Below are positions 5,495-5,555 of a DNA stretch of 5,555 nt, piece after piece. The notes beneath the pieces are model-generated. The model was given only the letters and a program-made list of their open reading frames with translations, was not told the origin of the DNA and did not search any database. Position numbers and translations under genes: made by a program. The stretch is from contig CAIQCA010000121.1 of NCBI GenBank assembly GCA_903870235.1, positions 1 to 5,555 of the forward strand, given 5' to 3'. How positions within the stretch are numbered: the stretch's first letter is position 1; every line of letters begins with the position of its first letter. The DNA is from an uncultured bacterium. Its GTDB lineage: Bacteria; Patescibacteriota; Minisyncoccia; Phycocordibacterales; PALSA-1337.

Positions 5495-5555
5495 ATGACA
5501 TACGACGTCGTTCTACCATCAAAGCCAAAGGTAATAAACGAGACCGCAACTAGCG
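5495..5555 (+). CDS. rpoA: RNA polymerase alpha subunit, N-terminal fragment
   Basis: Only the first 20 codons are inside the window: MTYDVVLPSKPKVINETATS. The LPSKPK segment near the N-terminus is typical of bacterial alpha subunits, where a VLLPSKPK-like strand opens the N-terminal dimerisation domain. Its position directly after rpsD (60 bp) is the standard alpha-operon place. Alpha dimerises to start assembly of RNA polymerase. The leader is very AT-rich and has no Shine-Dalgarno sequence. It contains a TATAAT (5475-5480), which may be chance. The call rests on a short segment plus strong gene order. Confidence 0.88.
   Translation, partial: MTYDVVLPSKPKVINETATS

Overview
The window looks like a piece of a Candidate Phyla Radiation (Patescibacteria, probably Parcubacteria-like) genome. 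Three things suggest this: the style of the ribosomal proteins; a LamG-type surface protein beside a degenerate FtsA/PilM-like protein and a bitopic protein resembling the CPR family often labelled 'baseplate J-like'; and moderately AT-rich DNA with no Shine-Dalgarno sequence before any gene. The lineage is an inference from protein style, not from a marker alignment. The standard code fits: no in-frame TGA interrupts any gene. All genes are on the + strand.

Left half (1-3451), envelope-type genes. The window opens inside a gene whose 255 visible residues end in a LamG/concanavalin-A-like jellyroll behind a Pro/Thr/Gly-rich linker. Next is a 366-residue soluble protein with a degenerate actin-like ATPase (FtsA/PilM) layout. 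It is followed 27 bp later by a 502-residue single-pass membrane protein with a charged cytoplasmic tail of about 100 residues and a large exported beta-rich part. The pair resembles PilM-PilN in layout: a cytoplasmic actin-fold protein plus a bitopic partner with an N-terminal tail. Each of these two genes has a -10-like box placed so that transcription would start at or next to the ATG, which suggests leaderless mRNAs.

Right half (3452-5555), translation genes. A 121-bp intergenic region holds a good sigma70-type promoter (TTGACG, 18 bp, extended TGCTAGTAT). It drives the alpha-operon order infA - rpmJ - rpsM - rpsK - rpsD - rpoA (rpoA is cut by the window end). The products are IF-1, bL36, uS13, uS11, uS4 and the RNA polymerase alpha subunit. 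The secY-adk-map genes that often precede infA are absent here, so the cluster begins at infA. The gaps of 7, 13, 44, 43 and 60 bp are AT-rich and contain no terminator I can recognise, which fits one co-transcribed unit.

I see no RNA gene, mobile element, CRISPR array or reverse-strand gene. The most interesting material is the uncharacterised actin-fold/bitopic pair and the signs of leaderless and SD-independent initiation.
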